Origin: Halomicrobium katesii DSM 19301
Lineage (GTDB): Archaea > Halobacteriota > Halobacteria > Halobacteriales > Haloarculaceae
NCBI RefSeq assembly: GCF_000379085.1
Contig: NZ_KB905378.1
Span: forward strand, 1,039,864-1,103,863
Reading direction: 5' to 3'
Length of the DNA: 64,000 nucleotides
Notes under the pieces: model-generated
What the model was told of the DNA's origin: nothing
The model's input: the letters and a program-made list of their open reading frames with translations, nothing else
The model's database searches: none
Made by a program: the position numbers and the translations under genes
Shown here: in pieces, positions 43,000 to 52,370 of the stretch
Layout of the letters: the number at the start of each line of letters is the position of its first letter
How positions within the stretch are numbered: the stretch's first letter is position 1

Positions 43000-43125
43000 A
43001 TGCCCGGTTGGGAAGTGTACGCGATACTGGCGGTCCTGCTCCTGTTGGTCTTTTTCGTCTACCTGATGGTTCGCCGAACGGTGACGGGGTTCAAACAAGG
43101 GATCAAAGAGAGCCAGCGCAAGTAG
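43000..43125 (+). CDS. 41-aa membrane protein (DUF7859-like)
   Basis: A 41-aa protein with one TM helix (VYAILAVLLLLVFFVYLMV) after a short PGWE N-terminus and a basic cytoplasmic end (RRTVTGFKQGIKESQRK). Such single-helix proteins are frequent in haloarchaea. The start codon sits within a CCGGCC-rich hairpin (42979-43000). The frame extends upstream without another likely start. Confidence 0.7.
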   Translation: MPGWEVYAILAVLLLLVFFVYLMVRRTVTGFKQGIKESQRK

Positions 43126-43163
43126 ACGAAACTGGTTAGTTCACGCACTCAGTGGCTGTCGAC

Positions 43164-44261
43164 ATGGACCCACGTGTCCGCGAACACGCAGAGATCGTCG
43201 CAGACCACTCCGTCGAGTTGCAGGCCGGTGACGACGTCGTCATCGACGCCCATCCCGACGCGGCGGACCTCGTGACGGCGCTCCACGAGGTGATCGGCGA
43301 CCGCGGCGCGAACCCACTCACCGTCCAGGACCGCCTCGGTGCTCGCTTCCGACGCGCGTACCTGCGCAACCACGACGGCGACTTCGAGACGCCGGCACAC
43401 GTCCAGGCGCTGTACGACGAGATGGACGTGTACATCGCCATCCGCGGCGGCGGCAACGCCACCGAGACCAGCGACGTCGACCCCGAGACGACCGCGGCCT
43501 ACCAGCAGGCCCAGCAGCCGCTGCTCGACGAACGCCTCTCGAAGCGGTGGTGTCTCACCCAGTACCCCGCCCAGACCAACGCCCAGCTGGCCCAGCTCAG
43601 CACGGAGGGCTACGAGAACTTCGTCTGGGACGCGGTCAACAAGGACTGGGACGCCGTCCGCGAACACCAGTCCCAGATGGTCGACATCCTCGACCCCGCC
43701 GACGAGGTCCGGATCGTCTCGGGCGACACCACCGACGTGACGATGAGCGTCACCGGCAACCCGACGCTCAACGACTACGGCGAGCGCAACCTCCCCGGCG
43801 GCGAGGTCTTTACCGCCCCCGTCGCCGACAGCGTCGAGGGCGAGGTCCTGTTCGACAAGCCCCTGTACCACCAGGGCCGAGAAGTGACGGACGCATACCT
43901 CACGTTCGAGGACGGCGAGGTCGTCGACCACAGCGCGTCGAAAAACGAGGACGTGCTGACGGAAGTGCTCGACACCGACGCGGGCGCGCGCCGACTCGGC
44001 GAACTCGGGATCGGGATGAACCGCGACATCGACCAGTTCACCTACAACATGCTGTTCGACGAGAAGATGGGCGACACCGTCCACATGGCCGTCGGCCGCG
44101 CGTACGACGACACCGTCGGCGAAGACAACGAGCAAAACGACAGCGCCGTCCACGTCGACATGATCGTGGACATGAGCGAGGACTCGTACATCGAGGTGGA
44201 CGGCGAGCGCGTACAGGAGGACGGGACGTTCGTGTTCGAGGACGACGAAATCGAGCAGTAG
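43164..44261 (+). CDS. Aminopeptidase, M29-type
   Basis: A 365-aa cobalt/zinc-dependent thermophilic-aminopeptidase-family protein. The N-terminal part (VREHAEIVADHSVELQAGDD) leads to a large alpha/beta domain and a C-terminal catalytic half in which metal-ligand regions can be seen: NLPGGEVFTAPV (near 213), VDHSASKNEDVL (near 260), RRLGELGIGMN (near 278), GRAYDDTVGED (near 312) and VHVDMIVDM (near 330). The usual length is about 370-410 aa. The ATG at 43164 is favoured over the GTG 12 nt before it. It probably digests cytoplasmic peptides. Confidence 0.88.
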   Translation: MDPRVREHAEIVADHSVELQAGDDVVIDAHPDAADLVTALHEVIGDRGANPLTVQDRLGARFRRAYLRNHDGDFETPAHVQALYDEMDVYIAIRGGGNATETSDVDPETTAAYQQAQQPLLDERLSKRWCLTQYPAQTNAQLAQLSTEGYENFVWDAVNKDWDAVREHQSQMVDILDPADEVRIVSGDTTDVTMSVTGNPTLNDYGERNLPGGEVFTAPVADSVEGEVLFDKPLYHQGREVTDAYLTFEDGEVVDHSASKNEDVLTEVLDTDAGARRLGELGIGMNRDIDQFTYNMLFDEKMGDTVHMAVGRAYDDTVGEDNEQNDSAVHVDMIVDMSEDSYIEVDGERVQEDGTFVFEDDEIEQ

Positions 44262-44462
44262 CGAACCGGAACGCTGCACGGCTGGTGCAGCGAAGCGGGG
44301 GAGACGACCCGTCTGGCGTTTACAGACCGAGACGCCGACGGCACGTGACCCGGGCCACCCGCTCGCGCTGGTGAGATCTCACTCGGAGGATGTGTTCTGG
44401 TTCGAACATTGTTTCTGGAATACGAACACTCTGCCTTGTTGAATCCAGGGATGGCGTAGCGA

Positions 44463-45233
44463 TCACTCCTTGATGGCTTGTTCGAGGTTGTAGACGGCGA
44501 CGGTCAGCACCAGTTCTCGGAATTCGCGGTACCACGCGCTCGGCCCGACAGCGGACCAAATCGGCGCTTGATGGCCGAGAATGCGGTCTCGGCCATCCAT
44601 CGCTGCCCGTAGAGATCGCTGTCCAACCGTGCGTTGTGGGCGTGATCGTAGTGCGCGAACAAGCGGTGTCTGATGACCGGCCGGACGCCTTCGGAACGCA
44701 GTGCGTCCCGCAGTGACTGATCGTCGTAGCCTTTGTCACCGGCGAGACTCTCGATTTCAGCGGTATTGCGCAGCGCCACTTGACGGCCGACCTGTGTATC
44801 GTGGGGCCAGTGTGCCGAGCAGTGGAGGTCAAGGACGGCACACGACTCCGTGTCTACGAGGGCCGTCGTTTTCAGCGTGCGTATGTGGCGATCCGACCGG
44901 TCGACGTAGTGGCTGGATGCCGCTTCACGGTCGAAAAACGTGGCATCCAGCGCCCCATGATTGCCGGGATCGCAGCGGGTCGCCGACCGACGGAGCAGTT
45001 GCCGCCAGATACGGATCGGCACCCGTTCGAAGGATCGACACAGCGTCGAGGGGGCCGGGAAGTCGGTCCGAGCCAACTGTAACAGGCCACGAACGCGATC
45101 CATCTCACTCGCCCAATCGACGATTTCGCGGTAGCTCGCGTCCATGTGGATCCGCAAGAAATGCAGCGTCAGATGCTTCCAATCCGCAAATCCGTTGCCA
45201 GCCGGGTCACTCACCACCGCCGTGGGGCTAGGG
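44463..45233 (-). pseudogene. IS5-family transposase remnant (truncated and frameshifted)
   Basis: The frame from 45217 to 44504 shows GFADWKHLTLHFLRIHMDASYREI, read in parts, DALDATFFDREAASSHY-like first Asp, LKTTALVDTESCAVLDLHCS, GDKGYDDQSLRDALR and WMAETAFSAIKRRFG. Near 44540 the reading shifts; the normal end AWYREFRELVLTVAVYNLEQ is found in another frame, to the stop at 44463. The N-terminus is cut at 45233 by the end of an IS6 element. A possible outer end, TGCCTTGTTGAATCC, is at 44432. Confidence 0.82.
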
Positions 45234-45793
45234 TAGTGTTCAGATAAGCTGATTCCATGCGAAGCTGAAGGATCTGAGCCAGTCGTCAGCTGTATCTGGA
45301 TCGACGTGACTGAAATAGTTTGAGAACGAAGAGGTTCATCGCTTTACTTCTCGAAAGACACGTTCGACGCTATTCCGATTTCCATGTTTTTGGTATCTGA
45401 AATCGAGACCATGCCGTGAACACGCGTCTTTCAACGGAGTCGCACCATCGACGAGAAACACGGCGTCGTCGACATCGTGTTTCTCGCGTAGCTCGGCAAA
45501 GAATGCATGAGAAATAACGTTCGTACGCGTTGGCTCAAGCTTTATATGGAGCAATTCGTTTGAATCTGGATCGACGGCGGCGTACAGCCAATACTGTTCG
45601 TCATCGATTCGGATCACCGTTTCGTCAACCGCAACCTGATCCGGAGATCGGCCAGACTCTGGCTGTAGCTCGGCCTTGTGAACCCAGTTATGAACGGTGG
45701 ATCGAGCACGTTCGACACCAAATATCTCAAGAACTGAAACAGTATTAGAAAGCGACAATCCAGCGAGATGCAACTGAATACTGAATTTCATCA
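45232..45793 (-). mobile_element. IS6-family insertion sequence, 5' truncated
   Basis: The right end is GGTAGTGTTCAGATAAGC (45232-45249), lying directly on the truncated IS5 remnant, so IS6 inserted into it. The other end has been lost where an IS1595 element begins (about 45794). Confidence 0.8.
45336..45791 (-). pseudogene. IS6-family transposase, N-terminus missing
   Basis: 151 codons covering the DDE domain: first Asp in DQVAVDETVIRI (near residue 55), second Asp in AVFLVDGATPLKDACSRHGL (near 113), Glu in NSVERVFREVKR. The usual first 50-60 residues with the DNA-binding part are absent, as the frame meets a stop just before MKFSIQLHLAGLS at the IS1595 junction. The catalytic triad is intact but the protein is probably inactive. 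Confidence 0.82.
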
Positions 45794-45794
45794 G

Positions 45795-46738
45795 CGCTCA
45801 TCCCGATACATTGTAACACAGCAGTTTCTTGAACCAGTCGTCCGGTGAGTTGAGTTTCAGTGCGAGAAATCCGAGGTATTTTTGGAGATGATGCTTCGAG
45901 ATGCCTCTGAACTTCGCCAGCCACTGGCGAAGGAAGCTGTGGCGGTTCTCGCAGGTATTTGTGTGGGCGTCACCGATGACGTAGGTGTCGGAGTGGGTGA
46001 CGGCCAGATGGCCGTCCACCCCCTCCGTCTCCTCGATATCCTCATAGATCGTGTAGCCGTCGGTACAGAGGATGACGCTTCCGTCGCCGTACTCAGAGAT
46101 GTCCTCGTCGGCCTCTTGCAGATCCTTACAGACGAGAAATCGCACTCGTCCGTCGCTCCGACGGACGAGTGTCAACACTGGCGGTTTGTCTGATTCGAAG
46201 GTTCCGCGCCCCTTTTTGAGAGTCCGCGCGAGCGCGGACTCCCATCCTCATCTTCGAGTCCCTTCTCACCAGCCGTGACGTAGACCTCGTCAGCTTCGCA
46301 CACGTCGTAGAGGTCGAATTCGTCGATATTATCACTCACTTCCTGCACTTTGTGAACGTAGTTGAGAACAGCCTCGTAGTCTCGATCAAGGTCACGAGCG
46401 ATCTGAGCGGTCGGCTCAGATCGCATCTCCTTGACGATATAGAACATCTCTTCGAGATCGAAGCGATGCTGGCCGAAGATCGTCTTTGTGAGGTCGTTGA
46501 AGTAGGTTTCGCAGGATTTGCACCAGTACTGCTGAGCGTCCTTACCGGTCGTTCCTCGGTCGACAACCGCGTCACTCTCGCAGTGAACACACGTCACCGT
46601 CTCGCCGAACCGGGCGAGACGGAGACGCTCGAAGTATCGCTCACGCGGTGGAAGGAACACTTGAGCTGACTGCTCGTCCATCGTTGGCTGCTACTGAGTC
46701 GCCAGCAGAATTGATGTTACGATCTATCGAGATGAGCG
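45795..46738 (-). mobile_element. IS1595-family (ISH4-like) insertion sequence
   Basis: Imperfect inverted ends CGCTCATCCCGATACATTGT (left, about 45795) and, in reverse complement, CGCTCATCTCGATAGATCGT (right, ending about 46738). One transposase gene fills the element. It sits at the junction between a 5'-truncated IS6 and a 3'-truncated IS701-like gene and no target duplication is visible, so an adjacent deletion probably occurred. Confidence 0.78.
45798..46681 (-). pseudogene. IS1595-family transposase with one-base frameshift
   Basis: The first frame from the ATG at 46681 has the zinc ribbon CVHC...CKSC (near residues 33-60) and the first Asp in DVCEADEVYVTAGEKG (near 128). It breaks at CTCTCAAAAAGGGGC (about 46210-46225); with six A instead of five it would run on through RGTFESDKPPVLTLVRRSDG, the second Asp in ILCTDGYTIYED and DAHTNTCENRHSFLR with the Asn/Glu site, to the stop at 45798. 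About 294 residues if restored. Confidence 0.82.
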
Positions 46739-46740
46739 TT

Positions 46741-47556
46741 GTCTTCTTTGTCGGTTTCTTTCTCAGCGAGGACCAGCTTCACGTCTCCCAACTGGGAGAC
46801 GGGAAGCTTCTTCGTCTAGATGTGGTAGATTTCGTCCTCAACGTTACGCTCAACCGTGTCGATGCGCTCTTCCAGCGCATCGACGCGGATCACTTCTCCG
46901 CCGTAGGTCACCTGTCGATTGCTCCGGAGCGGGCCAATCCAGTCCTTGTCGTATGATTCGATGAGTTCAGGAAGGCCGGAGTTGTGGGCGAACCACGAGT
47001 CGAAGAGGTAGGTGTCCGCCGGGACACCTACCTCGTCTTCGAGTTCTGTGACGATATCGCGGGCGAGGTCGTACTTAGTGTCGTGGTCTTGGCCGTCTCC
47101 ATCCTGTTTTTTGTAGAGGCGGAAAGTGAGCGGATAGGCGGTTTTGTCGTCAGCGTAGAAGGCGTAGATGAGGTCTTGGCCCCAGACAGTGTCGCCTTGG
47201 GCGTGATCGTAGAAGCGACCGACGCCGGGGACGTCGTCCCCGGCTTTCTCGGTGATCGTGTCGTCGAGGATGATGTAGCCATCCTTCGACCAGCGCGTTT
47301 CACCGTGTTTTTGGAGTTCTTCGAGGCGTTCGTGGTTGAATTGCTGTTCGTCCCAGTCGTACTCGGTGAGGAACTTGTTGAGAGCGCGTTTGTCTCCAGC
47401 TGGAAGGACTTCGCGTGCGATACCTGCCACGGTCTTGTTGCTGGCCGCAACAAGACCTGTGGCGTAGGTTTTGGCGTGATAGCGTTGCGCCGGTGAGAGC
47501 GACTCGAACTCGTCGAACACACGCATACACGACAAGAAGTCCGTAATCGGCATCAT
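46741..47556 (-). pseudogene. IS701-like transposase, premature stop and 3' truncation
   Basis: From the ATG at 47556 the 246-codon frame shows the DDE_5-type N-terminal half: FESLSPAQRYHAKTYATGLV, GYIILDDTITEKAGDDVPGV (first Asp), DSWFAHNSGLPELI (second Asp) and GPLRSNRQVTYGG. A TAG at 46816-46818 replaces the Trp expected after DEIYHI; the frame then goes on TKKLPVSQLGDVKLVLAEK to the IS1595 end at about 46740. The C-terminal third with the catalytic Glu is lost. Confidence 0.8.
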
Positions 47557-47608
47557 CCGTCTTCGCTACCGCCTATGTCACGCTCCAACTTCAACGTTCA
47601 AAGCTGAG

Positions 47609-47749
47609 GGCCTTGTTTAGACGCAGTACAAATCGGCTCTTGCGGCGTATGCTCCGCGAACAGATCGACACGATGAGGCACTCAGGACAGGTTTTAGATC
47701 AACCGCAACGGCCCGTGACTCGCCGGTTGAGGAGCGTCTAAACACGGCC
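47609..47749. mobile_element. MITE with IS5-type ends, 141 bp, copy 2
   Basis: The same element as 28155-28294 (ends GGCCTTGTTTAGACGC / GCGTCTAAACACGGCC) with a few base differences. It is flanked by the exact 8-bp duplication AAGCTGAG (47601-47608 and 47750-47757). It landed in the upstream end of the IS701-like element. Confidence 0.9.
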
Positions 47750-47799
47750 AAGCTGAGTAATAAGAAAAGTCATCACACAATGATGATGGGCTCTTGTGA

Positions 47800-48995
47800 C
47801 AGAGATTGTTAGTGAGTCATAGCGCAGTTTCGAAGATTTTTGAGCTCTTTTTCCCGGTTTTCAGAACACTTCACCGCGGAGCTGAAATGCTTGGAAATAC
47901 GGTGTACGCTCGTGTGAAGCACGTTGTTGGTAAATCAGAGGACGGTTCGAACGATTTCTTTGAGCGCTTCTTCACCGGGTTTGCGTAGGATTCGTCAGCG
48001 AAGTTGGAATACTCTGAGATACGGCGTCAGTTTGTCTTTGGAGACTCCTCGCAGGTATTCACGTGTGCGTCTCCATCCACGTATTCACCCTCGCTGTGAA
48101 TGACCGCTTCTCGCTGGTAGTGCTCGTCGTCTTCGAGTGGATCGTACGCTCGAAATCCATCAGTATAGCTGGTTAGCGACTCTTCCTCGCAGTCGCCGAG
48201 GAGGAGTCGCACGGTCGATTCGTCAGCGGATTTCGCCGAGACAACGTAGCGCTCACCCCTGCCACGATCGACCAACGTGAACACCGGTGGTTTGTCACCA
48301 TCGTACGATCCTCGTCCACGCGTGGACAGACCACGCGAGCGCGACTCTTGATCGTGCTCGTGGCCCTTCAGCCCCGCAGTCACGTAGACTTCGCCGATTT
48401 CGGCCGGGCCAACGAGGCTGATGGCTGGCGCGTCGAGCGTTCTGGCGAACTGCTCGACGCGCCGCCATAGTGACCGATACGAAACGGGGAGTTCAGCGTC
48501 CAACTGGTGGATACTCGTGTTGAACCGAAGAAACGAGTAGAACGCGAACAAGAGCTTGTCGGGAGCTTGTCCTCAGCGTATGTTCCACGTCCGCTCGTGA
48601 ACAGGTCGCACTCGTGGCCCTTGAGACCCACTTTCATGTAGAACTCGTCGGTCTTAACGGGGCTTTCGAGGTATGGTTGAGGCAAGCGCGTTCAGCGCTT
48701 GCAGGAAGCGCTGACACGCCGGTGGACCGTCTTGTAAGAAACGTCAATTTCTGCGTCTAGCTGCCTGAGACTCGTGTTCAAGCAGATGTGGATGTAGACG
48801 GCGAGAACTCACTTTCTGAGCGCGACCGTATAGTATTCGAAGATTGTGCCAGTCTGATCGTTGAATGTGCGGTCGCAATTATCCCATAGAAGCTCTGAAA
48901 CACTCGATAACTGCCGTACCGAATCACAGATCGGCACAGTAGCGTGGGAAATAGGCCGTCGCGCCGAGACGAACGCCTTGATTGGCATCATCGTT
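47800..48995 (-). pseudogene. Two nested, decayed IS1595-family transposases
   Basis: Reading minus, one copy gives a zinc-ribbon end (DNCDRTFNDQTGTIFEYYTV, 48809-48880) and DEFYMKVGLKGHECD (about 48600-48655). A second copy starts near 48570 with FAFYSFLRFNTSIHQLDAE and runs 174 codons through AEIGEVYVTAGLKGHE and TSYTDGFRAYDPLEDD to 48027. Two C-terminal traces of the KPG(E/K)EAL type follow at 47940-47990 and 47830-47900. Each has stops and frame changes. It is best read as one copy inserted into another, both dead. Confidence 0.65.
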
Positions 48996-49220
48996 TGTCG
49001 GGTGATACGGTCACGTCACCCTTGCCTGCTGTGACTTCCAGTTACTGGTGAGAACTGACCAACAATCTTCTACCCAAGAGCGTCCAATCATTGTCCTATA
49101 GTGTATTGGAATTCAATATTAAACACTCAACACCACCTAGTTAATTCTTCTATATTACTTATACTAAATTATTTGAAGAATGGTTCGAATAGGCGTTAAA
49201 TATATTCTCCCGGAAATACA

Positions 49221-49385
49221 ATGTACGCTATGAATAGTGAGAAGATACTTATTATCGTGGGTCTGGGCTTCTTTGTCGTAGGGTTGGCTTCGCTCTACGA
49301 ACCAAAACTCGACATGGCTCTCTCAATGGGATATTTTGTGCTTTCGTTCTATGCCTTTTTCAAATACGTTAGATACAATAGGTGA
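49221..49385 (+). CDS. 54-aa membrane protein
   Basis: An ATG at 49221 opens 54 codons with two hydrophobic helices (ILIIVGLGFFVVGLASLY; MALSMGYFVLSFYAFF) joined by EPKLD and ending in a basic tail (KYVRYNR). TTAAATATA about 25 nt before the ATG is a good TATA box for a leaderless gene. It lies in AT-rich DNA (49010-49480) between the IS cluster and a GC-rich operon, so it may be acquired. No family is recognised. Confidence 0.6.
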   Translation: MYAMNSEKILIIVGLGFFVVGLASLYEPKLDMALSMGYFVLSFYAFFKYVRYNR

Positions 49386-49636
49386 ATCGAGTGTGTGAAT
49401 GAAATGTATAGAAACTCTCAATAGAATACATTTGACTGTCGTTTTGTTGTTGGTGAAGATGCTGGGTGCTTCTTGAATTGCTGTCTCTCGATCGCCGTTA
49501 CGTGTGCGTCGATGCGTGGCGTGGATGAGACGGCCCTCACCGAAGGCTCGAATCACAGTCCTGTCCTCCCGCCCGTCTGATCGTCGACTGTATCGAGCCA
49601 CGGGTGTTTTTGTTGGACCCAACCGTTCGGTCGTCA

Positions 49637-50215
49637 ATGACGGTCCGCGAGATCGCCGCGGAGGCCTACCGGGAGACGCTCCCGGTGCTGGTGTTGAGTG
49701 CGATCGGCGGCCTGTTCGCCGGGCTCGTCCTGGTGGGGATGGAGGCAGAACTCGCGGCCGTTCCCGGCCTGCTGGTCCTGGTGCCGGCGCTGCTCGCGAC
49801 GCGGGGCAACGTCTACGGTTCGCTGGGCGCGCGGCTCGGCTCTGCGCTCCACCAGGGTGTCATCGAACCCACGCTCGACTTTGGCGACGAGCGGCTCAAC
49901 GCCGCCATCGCCGCGGCGCTGGCGAACGGCATTCTCGTCAGCGGGTTCGCCGCCGTGCTGGGCGTCGTCGTGCTCCGCGTGCTGGGTAGCGAGTCGGCAG
50001 CTCTCTCGACGCTCGTCGCGATCGCGCTGATCGCCGGCCTGCTCTCCGGGCTCTTGCTGACAGTGGCCGTCGTCACGGTCGTCGTCGTCGGCTACCGTCG
50101 CGGGCTCAACCCGGACACGCTCGCCGGGCCGGTGGTGACGACGACGGGCGACGTGGTCGGCATCGCGACGATGCTGGTGGCCGCTCGGATCGTGCTCGCC
50201 GTCGGGGGTGGCTGA
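49637..50215 (+). CDS. MgtE/SLC41-like membrane domain protein (first half)
   Basis: A 192-aa protein with about five TM helices matching the membrane domain of MgtE magnesium channels: LVLVPALLATRGNVYGSLGARLGSALHQG (read in parts, near residues 43-72) corresponds to the MgtE Gly-Asn signature. The cytoplasmic CBS and N-domains of bacterial MgtE are absent. It is one nucleotide before a paralogous gene; the two may pair as a heterodimer. The start is the ATG at 49637. Confidence 0.85.
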   Translation: MTVREIAAEAYRETLPVLVLSAIGGLFAGLVLVGMEAELAAVPGLLVLVPALLATRGNVYGSLGARLGSALHQGVIEPTLDFGDERLNAAIAAALANGILVSGFAAVLGVVVLRVLGSESAALSTLVAIALIAGLLSGLLLTVAVVTVVVVGYRRGLNPDTLAGPVVTTTGDVVGIATMLVAARIVLAVGGG

Positions 50216-50216
50216 G

Positions 50217-50783
50217 ATGGTCGAGGGGTCGGCCGAGTGGTCGGTGTCCGGCATCGTGCGGACGATGCTGCCGCTGCTGTGCGTGTTGACCGCGATCGAA
50301 CTGGTCAGCGGACTCGTCCTGGAGTCCTTCGAGGAGACGCTGCTGGCCGCGCCGTCGCTGCTCTTGCTCGTCCCGGTGACCATCGGGATGGGCGGGAACC
50401 TCGGCAGCGTGCTCGCCGCGCGGCTCTCGACGGCGTTTCACCTCGGCCTGCTCTCTTTTTCGCCGACGGACGACCGCCTCGCGGGCAACGCCGTCGCGAC
50501 GATCGGGCTCTCGCTGACGGTCTTTCCGCTCGTCGGTGCCGGCGCGTGGGGGCTGACCGCCGTCGTCGGCGAGACGGGGCTCACACTGGCCACCGTGGTC
50601 CTGATCGCGCTCCTGAGCGGCCTCGTGCTGTCGGTGCTCGCCGTCGTCGTCACCGTCGTCACGACCTACGCGGCCTACCGCTATCGGCTGGACCCGGACG
50701 ACGTGGTCGTGCCCGTCGTCACCAACGTCTGTGACGTGCTGGGCGTGCTGGTGCTGTTCGGCGTCTACCGGGTCGTGGCGTGA
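50217..50783 (+). CDS. MgtE/SLC41-like membrane domain protein (second half)
   Basis: A 188-aa paralogue of the preceding protein with the same five-helix plan and LLVPVTIGMGGNLGSVLAARLSTAFHLG, read in parts (near 43-72), as the Gly-Asn segment. The ATG at 50217 follows the upstream stop by one base. Its own stop overlaps the GTG of the next gene (GTGA). Cation transport is inferred from the family; no ion can be assigned. Confidence 0.85.
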   Translation: MVEGSAEWSVSGIVRTMLPLLCVLTAIELVSGLVLESFEETLLAAPSLLLLVPVTIGMGGNLGSVLAARLSTAFHLGLLSFSPTDDRLAGNAVATIGLSLTVFPLVGAGAWGLTAVVGETGLTLATVVLIALLSGLVLSVLAVVVTVVTTYAAYRYRLDPDDVVVPVVTNVCDVLGVLVLFGVYRVVA

Positions 50784-51880
50784 TCGACCGGGACCGACGC
50801 GCCTTTGCTCGGCAGGTCCTCAGCACCGCCGTGCAGTCACACGTCGCCCTCCAGTCGGTCGGGCCGGTCGTCGATCTGCTCTGGGGGACGGTGCTCCCGC
50901 GGGTGGGAACCATCGCCGTCACGCTGGCGCTGGGCGTGTTCCTCGCCGACCTCGCCGTCGCCTTCGGGATCGTCGAGTACATCGCGACGCTCTCGAAGTA
51001 CCTCACCGAGCCGGCGAACCTCCCCCGCGAGGTCGGCACCGCGATCCTGGCGACGACGGCCTCGCCGACCGCGGGCTACGGGATGCTCGCGGAGTTTCGC
51101 GAGTCGGGCGTGCTGGACGACCGCGCGACGCTGGTGGCCGTCACCATCAACACGTTCTTCGGGTTCGCCCAGCACATCTTCACCTTCTACGCGCCCGTTC
51201 TGATCCCGATTCTCGGGCTCCGGGTGGGGCTGCTGTACGTCGGCGCTCGCGCGGCCATCTCGCTGGCGATCACGCTCGTTGGCATTCTCGCAGGCGCACT
51301 CTTGCTCTCGAATCGCAACGTCGACCGCAGCCGGATGCCCGAGGTGGCGGACCCGACCGAGGAGCACGGCACCGCTCGCGAGAAGCTTCGGGACGCGGCG
51401 GCGTCGACCGCCGAGAAGCTCCGGGACATCCTGCCGCGCCTGCTGGTCATCTACGCGATCGTTGCGGTGCTGGTCGCGTGGCGCGAGATCCCCGCACTGG
51501 TGACGCTCGTGGCGGTGCTGAGCGAGTCGGGCGCGGCCGGCGTGGTCCCGTCGCTGTCCGAGAGCGTCGGCGCGTTCACCAGCGCCGTCGGACTGCCGAG
51601 CGCCGCCGTCGGCGTCGTCGCCGTCTACACTATCGACACCACCAACGGCTCGATCGTCCTCGCGCCGTTCGTCGAGAACGGGACCTTCACCCCTCGTCAG
51701 GCCGTCGCGACGATGCTCGTCGGCGGGATCGTCTCCTTCGCCGTCTCGACGTTCAAGCGCTCGATCCCGTTCCAGTACGGCATCTGGGGGGCCGACTTCG
51801 GCTCGAAAGTCATCGCCGTCAACACGACGCTGAAAGTGCTGTTCATCGCGCTCGCGGTGGTCCTGTTACTCGTCCCCTAG
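50780..51880 (+). CDS. Nucleoside-recognition (Gate) domain membrane protein
   Basis: A 366-aa membrane protein with two Gate/nucleoside-recognition domains (related to SpmA/SpmB and the FeoB gate). Key stretches are GTAILATTASPTAGYGMLAE (near 85), FFGFAQHIFTFYAPVLIP (near 120) and the second domain with TTNGSIVLAPFVENGTF (near 298). A polar cytoplasmic linker lies around 175-220. It starts with GTG, overlapping the MgtE-like gene, so the three genes form one transport operon. The substrate is unknown. Confidence 0.85.
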   Translation: MIDRDRRAFARQVLSTAVQSHVALQSVGPVVDLLWGTVLPRVGTIAVTLALGVFLADLAVAFGIVEYIATLSKYLTEPANLPREVGTAILATTASPTAGYGMLAEFRESGVLDDRATLVAVTINTFFGFAQHIFTFYAPVLIPILGLRVGLLYVGARAAISLAITLVGILAGALLLSNRNVDRSRMPEVADPTEEHGTAREKLRDAAASTAEKLRDILPRLLVIYAIVAVLVAWREIPALVTLVAVLSESGAAGVVPSLSESVGAFTSAVGLPSAAVGVVAVYTIDTTNGSIVLAPFVENGTFTPRQAVATMLVGGIVSFAVSTFKRSIPFQYGIWGADFGSKVIAVNTTLKVLFIALAVVLLLVP

Positions 51881-52290
51881 ACGAGCGGTCCCAGTCCGCC
51901 CCGATCGACGAACCGATCGGTCCCGTACCGGACGAGCGCCTCGGCGAGTCCGGGCACCAGTGCGAACCCCAGTAAGAGGGGCCAGACGACGAGGTACGAA
52001 CTGAGCGGATGGAGGTGCGTGCCGTAGGCCCACTGGTACACCGTATCGCCCAGCAGCCAGAGCGTCGCGGCCGCCGGTGTGACCAGTGACAGTCGGACGA
52101 GCAGGTACAGCGGGACGGCACCGATCAGGAAGAGGCCGACGAGGGCGTAACCGACGCCGAAGGCGGTCGCGGCCACGTCGTCGGTCGCCCAGTACACGCC
52201 GTTCGCGCGCAGCCACGCGAACACGACGGCCGCGTAGACGATACCACCGACAGCGGCGACGACGCGAGGGTCGCGGAGCTTGGAGGGCAT
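51877..52290 (-). CDS. Membrane protein, hypothetical
   Basis: A 137-aa protein with about four TM helices (residues 10-28, 42-66, 72-90 and 97-118) and an amphipathic end (EALVRYGTDRFVDRGG). No family is recognised. Its stop codon overlaps that of the convergent Gate-domain gene as CTAG. It is divergent from the nuclease lipoprotein at 52371. Confidence 0.72.
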   Translation of the reverse strand: MPSKLRDPRVVAAVGGIVYAAVVFAWLRANGVYWATDDVAATAFGVGYALVGLFLIGAVPLYLLVRLSLVTPAAATLWLLGDTVYQWAYGTHLHPLSSYLVVWPLLLGFALVPGLAEALVRYGTDRFVDRGGLGPLV

Positions 52291-52370
52291 CGTCCGTCAC
52301 TGCACCCCCCTCGCACATCAATCTCGTCCCGACGCTAGAGCTTTGGGTCTCCCCGGCCACCGGCCACACG

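Noticed and set aside
48991-49020. TGATACGG at about 49001 as a third family-B palindrome
   Set aside because: The following bases do not continue with TTGTAG or TTACC and no matching opposite arm is found within 120 bp.
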